From assembly GCF_008801935.1 (NCBI RefSeq), contig NZ_VZOT01000004.1:1-64000 (forward strand): 64,000 nt of DNA. Reading direction: 5' to 3'. Below are positions 7,872-17,845 of the stretch, one piece after another. Both the position numbers and the translations under genes were made by a program. The stretch's first letter is position 1. Each line of letters starts with the position of its first letter. The notes under the pieces were generated by a model. The model was not told the origin of the DNA, ran no database searches, and saw only the letters and a list, made by a program, of their open reading frames with translations. The DNA is from Comamonas kerstersii. Its GTDB lineage: Bacteria; Pseudomonadota; Gammaproteobacteria; Burkholderiales; Burkholderiaceae_C.

Positions 7872-9374
7872 TTAATTCTTCTCTGACCAGTGCAGAGCAG
7901 ACAGGTCGTTCACAAAAATCGGCATGTCCTTCCACAGACCACGCAGGTTCTTGTTCGCAACCGTCACCCACTGCGGCTGGTACAGGAAGCCGTGGACGGC
8001 ATCGTTGGCCAGCAGGCGCTGTGCCTGGCCCAGCAGCCGTGCACGGTCTGTGGGGTTGGGCGTGTGCTTGATCTTGTCGTACAGGTCGCGGAACTCCTGC
8101 GAGTCATAGGCCCAGTAGTAGTCAGGCTTGGCAAAGTTGCCCAGGTCAAAGGGCTCGACGTGGCTGATCATGGTCAGGTCGTACTGCTTGTTGCCATAGG
8201 TGCCAGACAGCCACTGCGCCCATTCCACGTTCTGCAGCTTGACTTCAATGCCCACCTTGGCCAGCTGGGCAGCAATAATTTCACCGCCCTGGCGCGCGTA
8301 GGGTGCGGGGGGCAGTGTCATGGTCAGTTTCAGGGGGAGCTTCACCCCCGCTTCAGCCAGCAGTGCCTTGGCTTTTTCAAGGTCGTGCGGGTTGATGCCC
8401 GTGGTGTCCACATAGCCAAAGGCACCGGGTACGTAATGGCTGCCAATGGGCTTGCCATAGCCTTCAGCAGCCCCTTCGATGACGGCCTTGCGGTCAATGG
8501 CTGCCGCAATCGCCTTGCGCACGCGCACATCGTTGAGTGGCTTTTTGCCGTTGTTAATGGCCAGAATGGTCTTGGCGCGTGAGCCGCTGACATGCACCTG
8601 AAAACGTGGGTCCTTGGCAAACTGCGGCACGCTGCGTGGAGCTGCGCGCGGGAAGGCATCCACGTCCCCTGCCAGCAGAGCAGCGACCTGGGCGGCCGCA
8701 TCGGGGATGAAGCGGAAAGTGGCGCGTTTGATGCGGATCTTGTTCGCATCGCGGTATTCCGGCCAGGCCACCAACGTGACCGAGCTGCCCTTGCGCCATT
8801 GACCCAGCTGGTAGGGGCCGGTGCCCACGGGCTTGGTGCTGTTGGTGGCGGCGCTCTTGGGCTCGACGATGATGGCAGTTGCCTGACCGAGCAGGAACAG
8901 GAAGTCCGGGTCGATTTCCTCGGTGACGATTTCTACCGTGTGCGCGTCCTTGACGCTCACTTTCATGCCCGCAAAGCTGCGCTTGTCCTTGTTGGTGCTG
9001 CCTTCGCTGCCCGCACGGTCAAAGGAAAACTTCACGGCATCGGCATTGAAGGGTTCGCCGTTCTGGAACTTCACGCCCTTGCGCAGGCGGAAGGTGTAGG
9101 TCTTGAGATCGGGCGAGACATCCCAGCTTTCGGCCAGCATGGGCGAGACACTGCCATCGGGGTTGATCTTGGTGAGCGTCTCAAAGATGTTGTAGTGCGT
9201 GACCTCAGCAATCGAGGAAGAAGCGCTGGCCGTGGGGTCCAGCACCGGTGGCTCCAGCGTGAGCGCCAGCGTCACAGCATCCTTTTTGCTGGACTGGGCC
9301 ATAGCGTGCAGAGGCACGATGGCAGCCAGGCTGGCGAGAGCGCTGGATGCCAGCAAGCTGCGGCGATGAATCAT
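7872..9374 (-). CDS. ABC transporter substrate-binding protein (dipeptide/oligopeptide type)
   Basis: 500 residues from the ATG at 9372-9374. The N-terminus MIHRRSLLASSALASLAAIV with AMAQSS is a signal peptide, so the protein is periplasmic. SBP family 5 features follow: LTLEPPVLDPTAS, MLAESWDVSPDLKTYTFRLR and GVKFQNGEPFNADAVKFSFD. It would capture peptides (or nickel/glutathione-type ligands) for the permeases encoded upstream. Here the binding protein is the last gene of the operon (9523-13252 on the same strand), about 150 bases after the second ATPase gene. The longer frame extending to 9734 overlaps that ATPase gene and lacks the signal peptide at its start. Confidence 0.92.
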   Translation of the reverse strand: MIHRRSLLASSALASLAAIVPLHAMAQSSKKDAVTLALTLEPPVLDPTASASSSIAEVTHYNIFETLTKINPDGSVSPMLAESWDVSPDLKTYTFRLRKGVKFQNGEPFNADAVKFSFDRAGSEGSTNKDKRSFAGMKVSVKDAHTVEIVTEEIDPDFLFLLGQATAIIVEPKSAATNSTKPVGTGPYQLGQWRKGSSVTLVAWPEYRDANKIRIKRATFRFIPDAAAQVAALLAGDVDAFPRAAPRSVPQFAKDPRFQVHVSGSRAKTILAINNGKKPLNDVRVRKAIAAAIDRKAVIEGAAEGYGKPIGSHYVPGAFGYVDTTGINPHDLEKAKALLAEAGVKLPLKLTMTLPPAPYARQGGEIIAAQLAKVGIEVKLQNVEWAQWLSGTYGNKQYDLTMISHVEPFDLGNFAKPDYYWAYDSQEFRDLYDKIKHTPNPTDRARLLGQAQRLLANDAVHGFLYQPQWVTVANKNLRGLWKDMPIFVNDLSALHWSEKN

Positions 9375-9522
9375 GGTGGAAGTTCTCCCTTGTGTCTCGT
9401 TGGATCGATGAAAACCGCGCAGGCCCGTGCACATGTCTGCCGTGCAGCGCGCAGATGGCGGCTCTCCAGTGTGTTCACACCCAGCTGTGCTGCACTGCAC
9501 AGTCTTGTGAGCAGCCTGCTTT

Positions 9523-10395
9523 TTACACCAAGTTCTGCAGACTGGCCTGCGCCCGCAGATGACGCAGCGCACGTGCACGGCCCGGAGCGATCTGTGGCAC
9601 GGCGTTGAGCAGGCTTTGCGTGTAGGGGTGGCGTGCATGCAGGAACAGCTGCTGTGGCGTGCCACACTCGACGATCTTGCCCTGCTGCATGACGGTGACT
9701 TCATCGCACAGGTGGTTGACCACGGCCAGATCATGGCTGATGAGCAGGTAGGTCATGCCAAAGCGCTGCTGCAGATCGAGCATCAGATTGAGCACCTGGG
9801 CCTGAATGGACACGTCCAGCGCACTCACGGGCTCATCGGCCACGATGAGCTTGGGGCGCGTAATCAGCGCACGTGCAATCGCAATGCGCTGGCGCTGGCC
9901 GCCTGAGAATTCGTGCGGGTATTTGTCCAGATCGCTGGGGTGCAGGCCGACTTCGACCAGGGCTTCTTCTGCCAGTTCGCGCTGTTCGCTGCGGCTGGAG
10001 CGGCTCAGGGCCTGCAGGGGCTCGGCAAGAATGGCGGCAATGCGCATGCGTGGGTCCAGTGATCCGTACGGGTCCTGAAACACCATCTGGTAGTTGCGGC
10101 GCATGTCGCGCAACGCACGGCTGCGCAGGCTGTGAATGTCATGGCCGTCCCACAGCACCTGGCCGCTGCTGGGGGTATCCAGCCCCATGGCAAGCCGTGC
10201 CAGCGTGGATTTGCCAGAACCAGACTCGCCCACAATGCCCAGATTGCGGCCGCTGTAGACCTTCAGGTCCACCCCCTGCAGGGCATGCAGAAACGCTGGT
10301 GCCTGCCACAGCTGGCGGCGTGGCAGGCGGTAGCTTTTGCTGACGGCCTGCAGTTGCAGCAGGGGCGGGCGCAGATCGTCGGGCTTCATTTCCAT
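9523..10395 (-). CDS. Peptide ABC transporter ATP-binding protein (DppF/OppF type)
   Basis: 290 residues. Walker A GIVGESGSGKSTLAR, signature HEFSGGQRQRIAIARAL, Walker B LIVADEPVSALDVS and a C-terminal oligopeptide-type extension (ARHPYTQSLLNAVP). It pairs with the adjacent DppD-type ATPase to drive import. Its start overlaps the end of that upstream gene by 10 bases, so the two are translationally coupled. Confidence 0.93.
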   Translation of the reverse strand: MEMKPDDLRPPLLQLQAVSKSYRLPRRQLWQAPAFLHALQGVDLKVYSGRNLGIVGESGSGKSTLARLAMGLDTPSSGQVLWDGHDIHSLRSRALRDMRRNYQMVFQDPYGSLDPRMRIAAILAEPLQALSRSSRSEQRELAEEALVEVGLHPSDLDKYPHEFSGGQRQRIAIARALITRPKLIVADEPVSALDVSIQAQVLNLMLDLQQRFGMTYLLISHDLAVVNHLCDEVTVMQQGKIVECGTPQQLFLHARHPYTQSLLNAVPQIAPGRARALRHLRAQASLQNLV

Positions 10396-11429
10396 GCCTC
10401 CGTATTGCCGGGACGCATGGCCTCAGGGCGCAGGCAGCGCACCTGGTGCACGCCCAGACTGCTGTATTCGGCCTCATGGGGCTGAAAGCTGGGGATGCCT
10501 ACGCGCGTGGGCCGCTCCTCGAAGCAGCGCTGTTCGGCAAACGAACAGCGGTCTGCAAATGTACAGCCACGTGGCAGAGCGCGCAGAGGCGGCACCGAAC
10601 CTGGAATGGTCAGCAGGTCCATAGGCTTGCCGCTGGGCTGGCGGGGCGCATCCAGCCGTGGGCGCGCAGCCATCAGGCCGCGCGTATAGGGGTGGGCCAT
10701 GTGGCGAAACAGGGCCGCAGTCGGGCCGCTTTCCACGACCTGACCGCCGTACATGACCAGCATGTCATCCACGTTCTGGGAGATCACGCCCAGGTCGTGC
10801 GAGATCAGGATGAGCGCCATGTCACGCTCTGCCACCACATCGTTGATCAGGTCGAGAATCTGTTGCTGCACGGTCACGTCCAGCGCAGTGGTGGGCTCGT
10901 CTGCAATCAACAGGTCTGGCTCGCAGGCCAGCGCCATGGCAATGGTGATGCGCTGGCGCTGGCCGCCGGAAAACTGGTGCGGGTAGTCATCCACGCGTGC
11001 GCTGGCATTGGGGATGCCCACGCGGCCGAGCAAATCTGTGGCGCGGCGCAGCGCCGCTGCACGGCTCAGACCCTGGTGGCGGATCATGGGCTCGGCCACT
11101 TGGCGCCCTATGGTGTGTACGGGGTTGAGGGCCGTCATGGGCTCCTGAAACACCATGGCCATGCGGTTGCCGCGCAGGGCCTGCCACGCGCTTTCGCTCT
11201 GGCCCACCAGCTCCTGACCGTTCCACAGTATGCTGCCGGTGACGCTGGCGTTGTCTGGCTGCAGCCCCATGAGGGTCTGCACCGTCAGCGATTTGCCGCT
11301 GCCCGACTCGCCGATGATGCCCAGCGCATGGCCGCGTTCAAGTTTGAAAGACACATGGCGCAGCGCCTGTACGGCACCTTGATCGCCACGCAGAAACAGA
11401 TGGAGCCCGGTTACTTCAAGCAAAGGCAT
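10386..11429 (-). CDS. Peptide ABC transporter ATP-binding protein (DppD/OppD type)
   Basis: 347 residues. Walker A GIIGESGSGKSLTVQ, signature HQFSGGQRQRITIAMAL, Walker B LLIADEPTTALDVTVQ. The C-terminal oligo_HPY extension has MAHPYTRGLMAARP and a cysteine-rich end (GCTFADRCSFAEQRC), which in this family can bind an Fe-S cluster. It is the second ATPase of the five-gene transporter, between the DppC-like permease and the DppF-like ATPase. Confidence 0.93.
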   Translation of the reverse strand: MPLLEVTGLHLFLRGDQGAVQALRHVSFKLERGHALGIIGESGSGKSLTVQTLMGLQPDNASVTGSILWNGQELVGQSESAWQALRGNRMAMVFQEPMTALNPVHTIGRQVAEPMIRHQGLSRAAALRRATDLLGRVGIPNASARVDDYPHQFSGGQRQRITIAMALACEPDLLIADEPTTALDVTVQQQILDLINDVVAERDMALILISHDLGVISQNVDDMLVMYGGQVVESGPTAALFRHMAHPYTRGLMAARPRLDAPRQPSGKPMDLLTIPGSVPPLRALPRGCTFADRCSFAEQRCFEERPTRVGIPSFQPHEAEYSSLGVHQVRCLRPEAMRPGNTEAWK

Positions 11430-11447
11430 GGCAGTCTTTCTGAGGGC

Positions 11448-12293
11448 TTAGCGCTGGCGGTGCAGGCGGGGGTCCAGCAGATCGCGCAGACCATCGCCCA
11501 GCAGGTTCAGGCCCAGCACCGACAGGGCAATCGCCACGCCGGGGAAGATGGCCAACAGTGGGGCCTGGAACATCAAGGTCTGGGCATCGCTGAGCATGCG
11601 GCCCCACGATGGCTGGGGCGGCTGCGTGCCAAGGCCCAGATAGGACAGGGCCGCCTCGGCCAGAATGGCCAGCGCAAACTGAATGGTGGCCTGCACGATG
11701 AGCACGCCCATGATGTTGGGCAGCACGTGCTGGAAGGTAATGCTGAAACGGTTTTTGCCACAGGCACGCGCGGCGGTGATGTATTCCCGCGTCCAGATGG
11801 CATTGGCCGAGGCACGCGTGATGCGGGCAAAGGTTGGAATATTGAAGATGCCAATGGCAATGATGGCGTTGACCATGCTGGGGCCAAACACGGCCGTCAT
11901 CATGATGGCCAGCAAAATGGCGGGAAAGGCAAAGGTGAAGTCACTCAGGCGCATGATGACTGCTTCCACCCAGCCGCGCAGGGCAGACGCCAGCAGGCCC
12001 AGGGCCACGCCAAAGACCAGGCCAATGCCCACGGCGATCACACCCACGGCAATGGAGCTGCGCGCACCCACCATGAGCTGTGAGAGTACATCGCGCCCGA
12101 AGGCGTCCGTGCCCAGCCAGTGCTGGCTGTCGGGCAGCAGCAGCTTGGCATCCATGTTCATGGCATAAGGGTCCCAGGGCGTCCAGATCAGGGACAGCAG
12201 GGCGCACAGCAGCAGGCAGCTGCTCAGCAGCATGCCCACCAGCAGGTTGGGCTGTCGCAGGCCACGCTGCCAGGCGGAAAAGGGCTGGCTCAT
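11448..12293 (-). CDS. Peptide ABC transporter permease (DppC type)
   Basis: 281 residues with a short N-terminal cytoplasmic stretch and about six membrane spans. It has HWLGTDAFGRDVLSQLMVGA near the start and the EAA-loop region ITRASANAIWTREYITAARA that contacts the ATPase. The N-terminal OppC segment is present. Its start overlaps the stop of the DppB-type gene by 4 bases. Confidence 0.93.
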   Translation of the reverse strand: MSQPFSAWQRGLRQPNLLVGMLLSSCLLLCALLSLIWTPWDPYAMNMDAKLLLPDSQHWLGTDAFGRDVLSQLMVGARSSIAVGVIAVGIGLVFGVALGLLASALRGWVEAVIMRLSDFTFAFPAILLAIMMTAVFGPSMVNAIIAIGIFNIPTFARITRASANAIWTREYITAARACGKNRFSITFQHVLPNIMGVLIVQATIQFALAILAEAALSYLGLGTQPPQPSWGRMLSDAQTLMFQAPLLAIFPGVAIALSVLGLNLLGDGLRDLLDPRLHRQR

Positions 12294-13252
12294 AAGTCTC
12301 TGGCTTTCACGCGGGGGTCAATGACGGCGTAGAGCACATCCACTATGAAGTTGACCACGATGACCATGGCGGCAAGCAGCATGACGCAGTTGCGCACCAC
12401 GATCAGATCCCGGTTGGCAATCGACTGAAAGATCAGCCGCCCCAGACCGGGCAGATAGAACACGTTTTCCACCACGATGGTGCCTGCCAGCAAATTGGCA
12501 AACTGCAGGCCCATGACGGTGATGACCGGAATCATGGCGTTGCGCAGCACATGGCCCCAGAGCACGGCACGCTGGCTCAGGCCCTTGGCGCGTGCAGTGC
12601 GCACAAAGTCTTCGCGCAGCACTTCCAGCACGGCCGAGCGTGTGATGCGCGCCAGAATCGCTGCCTGCACCACGGCCAGCGAAATGGCGGGCAGCAGCAG
12701 TGCCTGCAGCGCAGGCCAGAAACCTCCGCCTTCCTCGGCACTCCAGCCCGGAAAACCGCCTGCGGAAAACCATTGCAGCTTCACCGAAAACAGCAGAATC
12801 AACAGGATGGCAAACCAGAAATTCGGAATGGCAATACCCAGCTGTGCCAGACCCATGATGCTGATGTCGCCCAGCTTGTTGTGGTGCGAGGCCGCATAGA
12901 CCCCTGCCAGCAGGGCCAGCACCGTGGTCAGCAGCATGGCCATCAGGGCCAGGGGAATGGTCAGCGCCAGGCGTTCCTGAATCAGCTCCCACACAGGGGA
13001 GTCATAGGCATAGCTGTCACCCAGATGGCCTGTGAAAAAGCCTTGTATCCACTGTGCGTAGCGTTGCAGGGCAGGCTGGTTCAGGCCCAGCTGCTCGGCC
13101 AGGGCGGCCACGGCTTCCGGATCGGCATCCGGCCCCATCAGCACCTGCGCTGCATTGCCCGGCAGAATTTCGAGCATGGCAAACACCACCACGGATGCAC
13201 CCAGCAAGGTGGCAATCAGTGTGAGCAGGTGTCTGGCAAGAAAAACACTCAT
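12290..13252 (-). CDS. Peptide ABC transporter permease (DppB type)
   Basis: 320 residues, first gene of the transporter operon. It has about six membrane spans, a first span in the N-terminus (LLTLIATLLGASVVVFAML) and the EAA-loop segment VLREDFVRTARAKGLSQR. The operon order is dppB-dppC-dppD-dppF-binding protein. The promoter should lie in the 204-base divergent gap shared with the ferredoxin gene (13253-13456). Confidence 0.93.
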   Translation of the reverse strand: MSVFLARHLLTLIATLLGASVVVFAMLEILPGNAAQVLMGPDADPEAVAALAEQLGLNQPALQRYAQWIQGFFTGHLGDSYAYDSPVWELIQERLALTIPLALMAMLLTTVLALLAGVYAASHHNKLGDISIMGLAQLGIAIPNFWFAILLILLFSVKLQWFSAGGFPGWSAEEGGGFWPALQALLLPAISLAVVQAAILARITRSAVLEVLREDFVRTARAKGLSQRAVLWGHVLRNAMIPVITVMGLQFANLLAGTIVVENVFYLPGLGRLIFQSIANRDLIVVRNCVMLLAAMVIVVNFIVDVLYAVIDPRVKARDL

Positions 13253-13378
13253 GAATACGAGAGGGTGAGGCGGTCAGAAAAAGTGGGCCCGAGCATAGCG
13301 GCAAACCCGGCGCAAAACCGCAGTGCGAATACGGAAGTGCGGACTATATCGCTGAGAGGGGGCGGCTGCACACGATAA

Positions 13379-13743
<365 letters not shown>

Positions 13744-13767
13744 AATACTGCGCAAGCAGCTATGTTT

Positions 13768-14421
13768 TTAAGCTTGGCCTGATTGGGGCTGCGCCGCAGT
13801 GCCTGCGGCCTGCTCTGGCGCTGGCTTGCGTGGTGGCTTGGGGCGTGGTGGTTTATTGGTGTTGATCTGGGCCGTGGCCTTTTCCATGTCACCTGCCACC
13901 AGCAGCGGCCAGGCTTTGAGGCTGCGGTCAATTTGCTCGTGAATGGCGTTCCACTGCTCCTGTGGTGGCTTCTTGAGCACCCAGCCTGAGACCTCGCCCT
14001 TTTGTCCGGGGTGGCCAATGCCCACACGCAGGCGCCAGTAGTCAGGGCTGCCCAGCTGGGCGTGGATATCGCGCAGGCCATTGTGCCCGCCGTGGCTGCC
14101 GCCCTTTTTGAGCTTGACCTGGCCGGGTTCAAAGTCCAGCTCGTCATGCACGACCAGCACTTCCTCGGGCTTGATCTTGAAAAAGCGCGCCAGAGCGCCT
14201 ACCGACTTGCCCGACAGGTTCATAAAGGTCTGCGGCTGCAGCAGCCACACAGCCTGCCCCTGTACATTGGCGCGTGCCACCAGGCCCCAGTAGCTGCGCT
14301 CGGGCTGCAGATGCACCTTGAGTTCACGTGCCAGCCCGTCAATCCACCAGAAGCCGGCGTTGTGACGGGTGTCTTCGTATTCCGGACCTGGATTGCCAAG
14401 GCCCACAAACAGTTTGATCAT
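13768..14421 (-). CDS. pth: Peptidyl-tRNA hydrolase
   Basis: 217 residues from the ATG at 14419-14421 ([12 protein letters not shown]). Pth frees tRNA from prematurely released peptidyl-tRNA. Signatures are [17 protein letters not shown] (catalytic His at the end), the central [10 protein letters not shown] and [13 protein letters not shown] Pro/Lys-rich C-terminal tail follows the conserved domain, which makes the protein slightly longer than usual. It lies downstream of rplY, the classic ctc-pth pairing. Confidence 0.97.
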   Translation of the reverse strand: MIKLFVGLGNPGPEYEDTRHNAGFWWIDGLARELKVHLQPERSYWGLVARANVQGQAVWLLQPQTFMNLSGKSVGALARFFKIKPEEVLVVHDELDFEPGQVKLKKGGSHGGHNGLRDIHAQLGSPDYWRLRVGIGHPGQKGEVSGWVLKKPPQEQWNAIHEQIDRSLKAWPLLVAGDMEKATAQINTNKPPRPKPPRKPAPEQAAGTAAQPQSGQA

Positions 14422-14464
14422 GTTGCGATTATCGGATGTGCCAAAGTCCACGGTATGTGCGCCG

Positions 14465-14503
14465 CAAAACAAATGGCCCACACAAGGTGGGCCATTTGTT
14501 TTG
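14465..14503 (-). terminator. Strong hairpin between rplY and pth
   Basis: CAAAACAAATGGCCCAC (14465-14481) and GTGGGCCATTTGTTTTG (14487-14503) form a perfect 17-bp stem with a 5-base loop. Read on the minus strand it follows rplY and ends in a T-rich arm, so it probably ends the prs-rplY transcript. Confidence 0.8.
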
Positions 14504-14543
14504 CCTACAGCCCCGGAAGGCTGTAGCGACAGGCAAAAAAGAA

Positions 14544-15161
14544 TTACTTCTTCTTCTTCTTGTCGGTGGTGGCGGCAGCCACAGGAGCTGCAACAGCAGC
14601 TTCAGGCAGCTTCACGGACACCAGAGCGGGGTTCTTGTTCGCGCCGCGAGCAATGATCTTCACGCCAGCAGGAGTCTTCACGGACTGCAGACCGGGGATG
14701 ATCTTGGAAGTCAGCTTGGACAGGTCCACAGCGATGAACTCAGGAGTCTTGGCAGGAGCTGCCAGCACGGACACTTCAGTGATCAGAGGAGTCACAGTGC
14801 CGTTTTCCACGGTCACAGCAGGAGACTGCTCAGCGTTTTCGTAACGCAGGGCCACCTTGGATTCCACCTTGGTGTTCTCGTCCACGCGCTGGAAGTCGAT
14901 GTGCAGCACCAGGGGCTTGAAGGGGTGGAATTGCACGTCGCGCAGCACAACCTTGGTGGTCTGGCCGTCCAGTTCCAGGTCCAGGATCGAAGTGTGGAAA
15001 GCTTCCTTCTTCAGAGCGTGGAACAGGTTGTTGTGATCGACTTCGATCTTCACAGCATCTTGGCCAGCGCCAAACAGGATGCCAGGGGTCTTACCAGTAA
15101 TACGCAGGCGGCGGCTCGCACCCGTACCTTGCAGATTGCGCGTAGTTGCGACGATTTGCAT
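14544..15161 (-). CDS. rplY: 50S ribosomal protein L25/general stress protein Ctc
   Basis: 205 residues from the ATG at 15159-15161 ([20 protein letters not shown]). L25 binds 5S rRNA. The long form seen here has the N-terminal L25 domain ([18 protein letters not shown]-like region) plus the C-terminal TL5/CTC beta domain, and ends in a lysine run. A frame extension to 15248 is unlikely to be translated because the family starts at this Met. It lies between prs and pth, the standard proteobacterial order. Confidence 0.96.
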   Translation of the reverse strand: MQIVATTRNLQGTGASRRLRITGKTPGILFGAGQDAVKIEVDHNNLFHALKKEAFHTSILDLELDGQTTKVVLRDVQFHPFKPLVLHIDFQRVDENTKVESKVALRYENAEQSPAVTVENGTVTPLITEVSVLAAPAKTPEFIAVDLSKLTSKIIPGLQSVKTPAGVKIIARGANKNPALVSVKLPEAAVAAPVAAATTDKKKKK

Positions 15162-15289
15162 AACAAACTCCAGTTTGAGTGGACCGCGACCAGTCCCACT
15201 CGGTTGATAACAAGGCTGTTGCCTTGGATGAAATTTCGGAAAACGCAAGCCTCCCGAAGGAGGCTCACAGCTTTCCGAAGGGAAAACGT

Positions 15290-16249
15290 TTAGTCCTGGA
15301 ACAGGCTGCTGACCGAATCACCAGACGAAATACGCTGCATGGTTTCGGCAAACAGAGGAGCCACGGAGAGCTGGCGAATCTTGCCGCAAGCCTGTGCCGC
15401 AGGGCTCAGAGGAATCGTGTTGGTCACTACGACTTCGTCGAGCGCATCGCCTTCGGAAATACGCTGGATGGCAGGGCCGGAGAAGATGGGGTGTGTGCAG
15501 TAGGCATACACCTTCTTGGCGCCACGCTGCTTCAGGACTTCGGCAGCCTTCACCAGTGTGCCTGCGGTGTCGATCATGTCGTCCATGATCACGCAGTTGC
15601 GGCCGTCGATGTCACCAATCACGTGCATCACTTCCGACACGTTGGCCTTGGGACGACGCTTGTCGATGATGGCCAGATCGCACCCCAGCTGCTTGGCCAG
15701 TGCACGTGCACGCACCACGCCACCCACGTCAGGAGAGACAACGATCAGATCGTCGTACTGCTTCTGCTTCAGGTCACCCAGCAATACGGGCGAAGCGTAG
15801 ATGTTGTCCACGGGAATGTCGAAGAAACCCTGGATCTGGTCAGCGTGCAGGTCCATGGTCAGGACGCGGTTCACGCCAGCGGCCTGCAGCATGTTGGCGA
15901 CCACCTTGGCGGTGATAGGCACACGTGTGGAACGCACGCGGCGATCCTGACGGGCATAGCCAAAGTAGGGAATCACAGCGCAGATGCTTTGTGCGGAAGC
16001 ACGCTTCAAGGCATCGACCATGACCAACAACTCCATCAGGTTGTCATTGGTTGGTGCGCATGTAGGCTGGACCACAAAAACGTCGCGGGTGCGGACGTTT
16101 TGCTTGATTTCTACGGTCACTTCACCGTCAGAAAAACGACCAACATCGGCTGCGCCCAGAGACGCGCCGAGGTGCTTGGCGATTTCTTCGGCCATGCCAC
16201 GATTGGCGTTGCCCGTAAAAACCACGAATTCAGAGTGATTGGATTGCAT
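15290..16249 (-). CDS. prs: Ribose-phosphate pyrophosphokinase
   Basis: 319 residues from the ATG at 16247-16249 ([18 protein letters not shown]); a start 11 codons upstream is possible but not usual for the family. Prs makes PRPP from ribose 5-phosphate and ATP for purine, pyrimidine, His, Trp and NAD synthesis. Visible are [16 protein letters not shown] (ATP-binding region), [17 protein letters not shown] and the PRPP loop [14 protein letters not shown]. It is preceded by a tRNA-Gln gene on the same strand. Confidence 0.97.
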   Translation of the reverse strand: MQSNHSEFVVFTGNANRGMAEEIAKHLGASLGAADVGRFSDGEVTVEIKQNVRTRDVFVVQPTCAPTNDNLMELLVMVDALKRASAQSICAVIPYFGYARQDRRVRSTRVPITAKVVANMLQAAGVNRVLTMDLHADQIQGFFDIPVDNIYASPVLLGDLKQKQYDDLIVVSPDVGGVVRARALAKQLGCDLAIIDKRRPKANVSEVMHVIGDIDGRNCVIMDDMIDTAGTLVKAAEVLKQRGAKKVYAYCTHPIFSGPAIQRISEGDALDEVVVTNTIPLSPAAQACGKIRQLSVAPLFAETMQRISSGDSVSSLFQD

Positions 16250-16291
16250 GAGCTTCCCAGTATTGGGTTTGCTTAAACGCATAAAGATATT

Positions 16292-16368
16292 TGGCAGGGG
16301 AGGAAGGACTCGAACCCTCGCATGCCGGAATCAAAATCCGGTGCCTTAACCAACTTGGCGACTCCCCT
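16292..16368 (-). tRNA. tRNA-Gln (anticodon TTG)
   Basis: A 77-base cloverleaf on the minus strand. The acceptor stem AGGGGAG pairs with CTCCCCT, followed by G and an encoded CCA. The D-loop has AGTTGGTTAAGGCA, the anticodon loop is TTTTGAT with anticodon TTG, and the T-arm is GAGGGTTCGAGTCCTTC. It lies between ispE and prs, as in many betaproteobacteria. Confidence 0.95.
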
Positions 16369-16412
16369 ACACAGGTCAATTGTCGTCGATAACAATCAAC
16401 CGGTAGCTTGGT

Positions 16413-17276
16413 TTATTCTGGAACCCAGTGCAGCAAAGGGTGTTTATCCAGATTTTTGCAAAGTTTGATTTGCCAGCTACTGCTCGCAGCTTGTAAATCA
16501 ATGTCTTTACTGTCTTGTGCAAACACTGCACTACCTGAGCCCGTCATTGTAGCACGCAATCCTTGGGATTGAAGCCAATTGGTAACTTGCGTTACGTCCT
16601 GACACAGCGCTTCAGCAACTGGCTGCAAGTCGTTGTGGCCAAAGCCGTAGTGATCTGCAGCAAAGTCTGCGATTGTAGCAGACTTTGTGTCGCGTTTGAG
16701 CTCAGGCGAGCGAAAGATGCTGGGCGTGTCCAGCCCCGCCTGGGGTTTGATGACCCAGAAGCTGCTGGCGGGTAAGGCTGCATTGCCTTCCAGCGGCGTG
16801 ATGTGCTCACCAATGCCTTCGACCCAGGCGTTGTGACCATGAATGAAGAAAGGCACATCGGCTCCCAGACGCACGCCAATGTCTGCCAGCTGCTGGCGGT
16901 TCAACCCCAGCCTCCAGAGGCGGTTGAGCGCGATGAGTGTGGTGGCTGCATCCGAGGAGCCGCCGCCCATGCCGGCCTGCGAGGGAATGTGCTTGTCAAT
17001 CGCAATGCGTACGCCCTGTGTGCAGCCTGTGGCTGCCTGCAGTGCTCTGGCTGCACGCACGCACAGATCGTCAGCGGGCAGCTCCGGAGCGCCGGGGTTC
17101 AGGTCCTGGCGAGAGACTTCGCTGCTGCCCTGCAGGCTTTCAAAGTGCAGCTGGTCTTGCCAGTCGATCAACATGAAGACCGACTGCAGCAGGTGGTAGC
17201 CGTCCGCACGGCGGCCAGTGATGTGCAGAAACAGATTGAGTTTGGCCGGGGCCGGAACGTCGTACAGGCTGAGCAT
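16413..17276 (-). CDS. ispE: 4-diphosphocytidyl-2-C-methyl-D-erythritol kinase
   Basis: 287 residues. IspE phosphorylates CDP-methylerythritol in the MEP isoprenoid pathway. It has the GHMP-kinase signature PSQAGMGGGSSDAATTLIAL, an N-terminal PAPAKLNLFLHITGRRADGY and the C-terminal GLRATMTGSGSAVFA. It lies downstream of lolB on the same strand, the conserved lolB-ispE-tRNA-prs cluster. Confidence 0.97.
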   Translation of the reverse strand: MLSLYDVPAPAKLNLFLHITGRRADGYHLLQSVFMLIDWQDQLHFESLQGSSEVSRQDLNPGAPELPADDLCVRAARALQAATGCTQGVRIAIDKHIPSQAGMGGGSSDAATTLIALNRLWRLGLNRQQLADIGVRLGADVPFFIHGHNAWVEGIGEHITPLEGNAALPASSFWVIKPQAGLDTPSIFRSPELKRDTKSATIADFAADHYGFGHNDLQPVAEALCQDVTQVTNWLQSQGLRATMTGSGSAVFAQDSKDIDLQAASSSWQIKLCKNLDKHPLLHWVPE

Positions 17277-17318
17277 GAGAAAGTTTGGGGCAGCCCTGGG
17301 CTGCCGCTGGTATTTACT

Positions 17319-17840
17319 TTACTGAAGCGGTTGCAGCACCACGCGCAAGGTAGCCTGAGGTGGTGGGCTGATGCGCTGTGCCGTAATGCGGCCCTGTGCG
17401 TGGCGGCTGAGGTCCACCTGCCAGCCTTCAGCTGTCATGGGCTGGCCTTGCAGCCAGCTGAACAGTGCCTGCACTGGCAGTTCTGTGCCAAGGCTCAGGC
17501 GAAGCAGCTCCTGCAGGGAGTCGGAGTGGCGCATCTGACTGCCTTGTTGCAGTACTGCATGCTCCGGGGTCCACTGCAGCCTGGCAATCTGGGAGCCAAA
17601 CGGATTGAAAACATCGAGCTGGCCTTGCTCTGCAGAGCCCTGCAACTGGAAAGAAGCGCTGAAGGACTGCTCCTGTGCCATGGGGTCATGCACTTGCAGA
17701 CCCATTCGGCCACTCCAGGATGTGCGGGCGGTGTCCTGTGGGCGAGGTGGCGTGCTGCATGCCGACAGCGCCAATGCGGCCGCCAGTCCCAGCCAGCATG
17801 CTCGGCGATGTAGTAGGAAAGAGAGTGTGCTGGTGTGCAT
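17319..17840 (-). CDS. lolB: Outer-membrane lipoprotein receptor LolB
   Basis: 173 residues. It has a lipoprotein signal peptide with lipobox LSAC (lipidated Cys about residue 28, CSTPPRPQD following). LolB receives lipoproteins from LolA and inserts them in the outer membrane. The WSGRMGLQVHD segment after the signal and its position directly upstream of ispE support the assignment. The sequence is weakly conserved, so much of the call rests on context. Confidence 0.85.
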   Translation of the reverse strand: MHTSTLSFLLHRRACWLGLAAALALSACSTPPRPQDTARTSWSGRMGLQVHDPMAQEQSFSASFQLQGSAEQGQLDVFNPFGSQIARLQWTPEHAVLQQGSQMRHSDSLQELLRLSLGTELPVQALFSWLQGQPMTAEGWQVDLSRHAQGRITAQRISPPPQATLRVVLQPLQ

Positions 17841-17845
17841 GGTGA

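Noticed and set aside
10446-12083. 545-codon plus-strand frame inside the peptide transporter
   Set aside because: It lies antisense to two clear ABC transporter genes and shows no recognisable domain.
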